From the NCBI GenBank assembly GCA_964585635.1, contig CAZPEV010000185.1, positions 1-6,044 on the forward strand: 6,044 nt of DNA, in the 5' to 3' direction. Positions 5,557-6,044 of the stretch are shown piece by piece (position 1 is the stretch's first letter; each line of letters begins with the position of its first letter). The position numbers were made by a program, and so were the translations under genes. The notes beneath the pieces are model-generated. The model was not told the DNA's origin. It was given only the letters and a program-made list of their open reading frames with translations, and searched no databases. Source of the stretch: CAZPEV01 sp964585635. Its GTDB lineage: Bacteria; Zixibacteria; MSB-5A5; GN15; JAAZOE01.

Positions 5557-5592
5557 TAGCAACTGGCAATTACTTCACGGGTAGGGGTAGAC

Positions 5593-6044
5593 ATGAAGAT
5601 TATGACATCGTTGGTTGCTGGCATTTTCGTAGGATTGGCCCTGTCGTCGGCCTTTGCCGCCGATCAGAGTCCTTTGGTCATGCAGAAGATGGACCGGATG
5701 CCGCTGGCGTTCACAAAGAACATGGGCCAGTGGCCGGACAGTATTTTGTTTCGCGCCAGTGCAGGCGGCGCCACGGTGTGGTTTACCGACGATGGCGTTT
5801 ATTATCAATTCACGCGACGGATTCCCCGGGACGGTGAATCACGTATCGTAGGGGCCGACCTGCGTGTCGACCCGGATGGTCCGGATTTTGGCGTAGGGGC
5901 GGGCGGCCGCCCGCCCGTCTTTGATGATCGTTTCAGCCCAGACAATGACAGCCTTGAAACCATGATGATCAAAGCGTCGTTCGAGGGGGGTAATCCCAAT
6001 GTCGAAATCGTGGCCGGAGGGGTGCTGGAATACAAATGCAACTA
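5593..6044 (+). CDS. Exported protein with the N-terminal domain found before SBBP repeats (3' end outside window)
   Basis: The frame is open from the ATG to the window edge, giving 150 residues of a longer protein. It begins with a signal peptide: MKIM, a hydrophobic stretch (5-20) and a likely cut after AFA at residue 22. The mature part opens with PLAFTKNMGQWPDSILFRASAGGATVWFTDDGVYYQFTR-type sequence (residues 37-75) and continues with MMIKASFEGGNP and GGVLEYKCN. From memory this matches the N-terminal domain (DUF7948-like) of large secreted beta-propeller or SBBP-repeat proteins, often several hundred to over a thousand residues, in Zixibacteria and relatives. Those proteins often end in a sorting or dockerin-type tail, which is not visible here. 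Residues 86-109 come from two GTAGGGGC-headed palindromic units, look low in complexity (VGAGGRPPV), and may be an insertion in a loop. It has its own promoter. Family call fair, function unknown. Confidence 0.75.
   Translation, partial: MKIMTSLVAGIFVGLALSSAFAADQSPLVMQKMDRMPLAFTKNMGQWPDSILFRASAGGATVWFTDDGVYYQFTRRIPRDGESRIVGADLRVDPDGPDFGVGAGGRPPVFDDRFSPDNDSLETMMIKASFEGGNPNVEIVAGGVLEYKCN
5848..5873 (+). repeat. GTAGGGGC-headed imperfect palindrome inside the coding region, unit 1
   Basis: After GTA, the arm GGGCCGAC (5852-5859) pairs with GTCGACCC (5866-5873) around the loop CTGCGT, with one mismatch. It encodes VGADLRVDP from codon 86 of the exported-protein gene. The head GTAGGGGC and the stem resemble short palindromic repeats I recall as common between genes in environmental bacterial genomes. 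Family membership is inference, not a search result. Confidence 0.5.
5893..5916 (+). repeat. GTAGGGGC-headed perfect palindrome inside the coding region, unit 2
   Basis: The same GTAGGGGC head recurs exactly 45 bases (15 codons) after unit 1. It leads into a perfect palindrome with 10-bp arms (GGGCGGGCGG at 5897-5906 and its reverse complement at 5907-5916). It encodes VGAGGRPP from codon 101. Both units start in the same codon phase, so the reading frame survives. Confidence 0.55.

Larger units (their letters stand above)
5116..5592. other. Divergent intergenic region without a gene
   Basis: These 477 bases separate the start of the minus-strand secreted gene from the start of the rightward exported-protein gene. 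Open frames here are short, lack family resemblance or good ribosome binding sites, and overlap on both strands. The minus-gene side holds three small inverted repeats (5162-5211), the middle a longer one (5252-5274), and the right end a sigma-70-like promoter (5527-5556). A minor inverted repeat CGGAC/GTCCG lies at 5467-5482. I found no clear -10/-35 pair for the leftward gene and no tRNA. Confidence 0.7.

Noticed and set aside
1..6044. CRISPR array, tRNA, rRNA, transposase or defence cassette
   Set aside because: Read through on both strands: no regularly spaced direct repeats, no cloverleaf or rRNA-like segment, and no transposase or known defence-protein motifs.

Overview
The window looks like a scaffold from an uncultured bacterium; a run of ten Ns at 1536-1545 shows it is an assembly product. 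The gene families suggest the FCB group (Bacteroidetes relatives, possibly candidate phylum Zixibacteria). These are a secreted protein usually auto-named 'asparagine synthetase B', a secreted protein with the N-terminal domain seen before SBBP repeats, and a small bacterial ERCC4/XPF-like protein. The affiliation is inferred from remembered family distributions, not from a search.

Layout. (1) 1-2984, + strand: a tightly packed dTDP-L-rhamnose operon in the order rmlA (5' end missing), rmlC, rmlB, rmlD. The genes overlap by 4 bp and 1 bp or are separated by 2 bp. Together they would turn glucose-1-phosphate and dTTP into dTDP-L-rhamnose for surface polysaccharide. (2) 2973-3647, - strand: an ERCC4-fold protein with a C-terminal helix-hairpin-helix pair, meeting rmlD tail to tail with a 12-bp overlap. 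(3) 3648-3843: a 196-bp spacer with a 14-bp palindrome. (4) 3844-5115, - strand: a secreted protein whose reading frame is intact except for one in-frame TAA. (5) 5116-5592: a 477-bp divergent intergenic region with several inverted repeats and a good sigma-70-type promoter facing right. (6) 5593-6044, + strand: the start of a large exported protein, cut by the window edge.

Points that most need a second look. The rmlB locus is not one gene with a small hole: about 25 codons of the same homologous segment appear on both sides of the Ns in clearly different versions, and the printed gap breaks the frame, so two different dehydratase genes have been joined. The ERCC4 protein has lost essentially every catalytic residue of the nuclease while keeping the fold and DNA-binding module, so it is a candidate bacterial pseudonuclease. 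The secreted - strand gene is broken by a lone stop codon. The exported protein at the right edge carries two GTAGGGGC-headed palindromic units inside its coding sequence, in frame and 45 bp apart.

I found no CRISPR array, tRNA, rRNA, insertion sequence or toxin-antitoxin pair. I see no strong case for a new multi-gene system here. The pseudonuclease is the best candidate for something undescribed.
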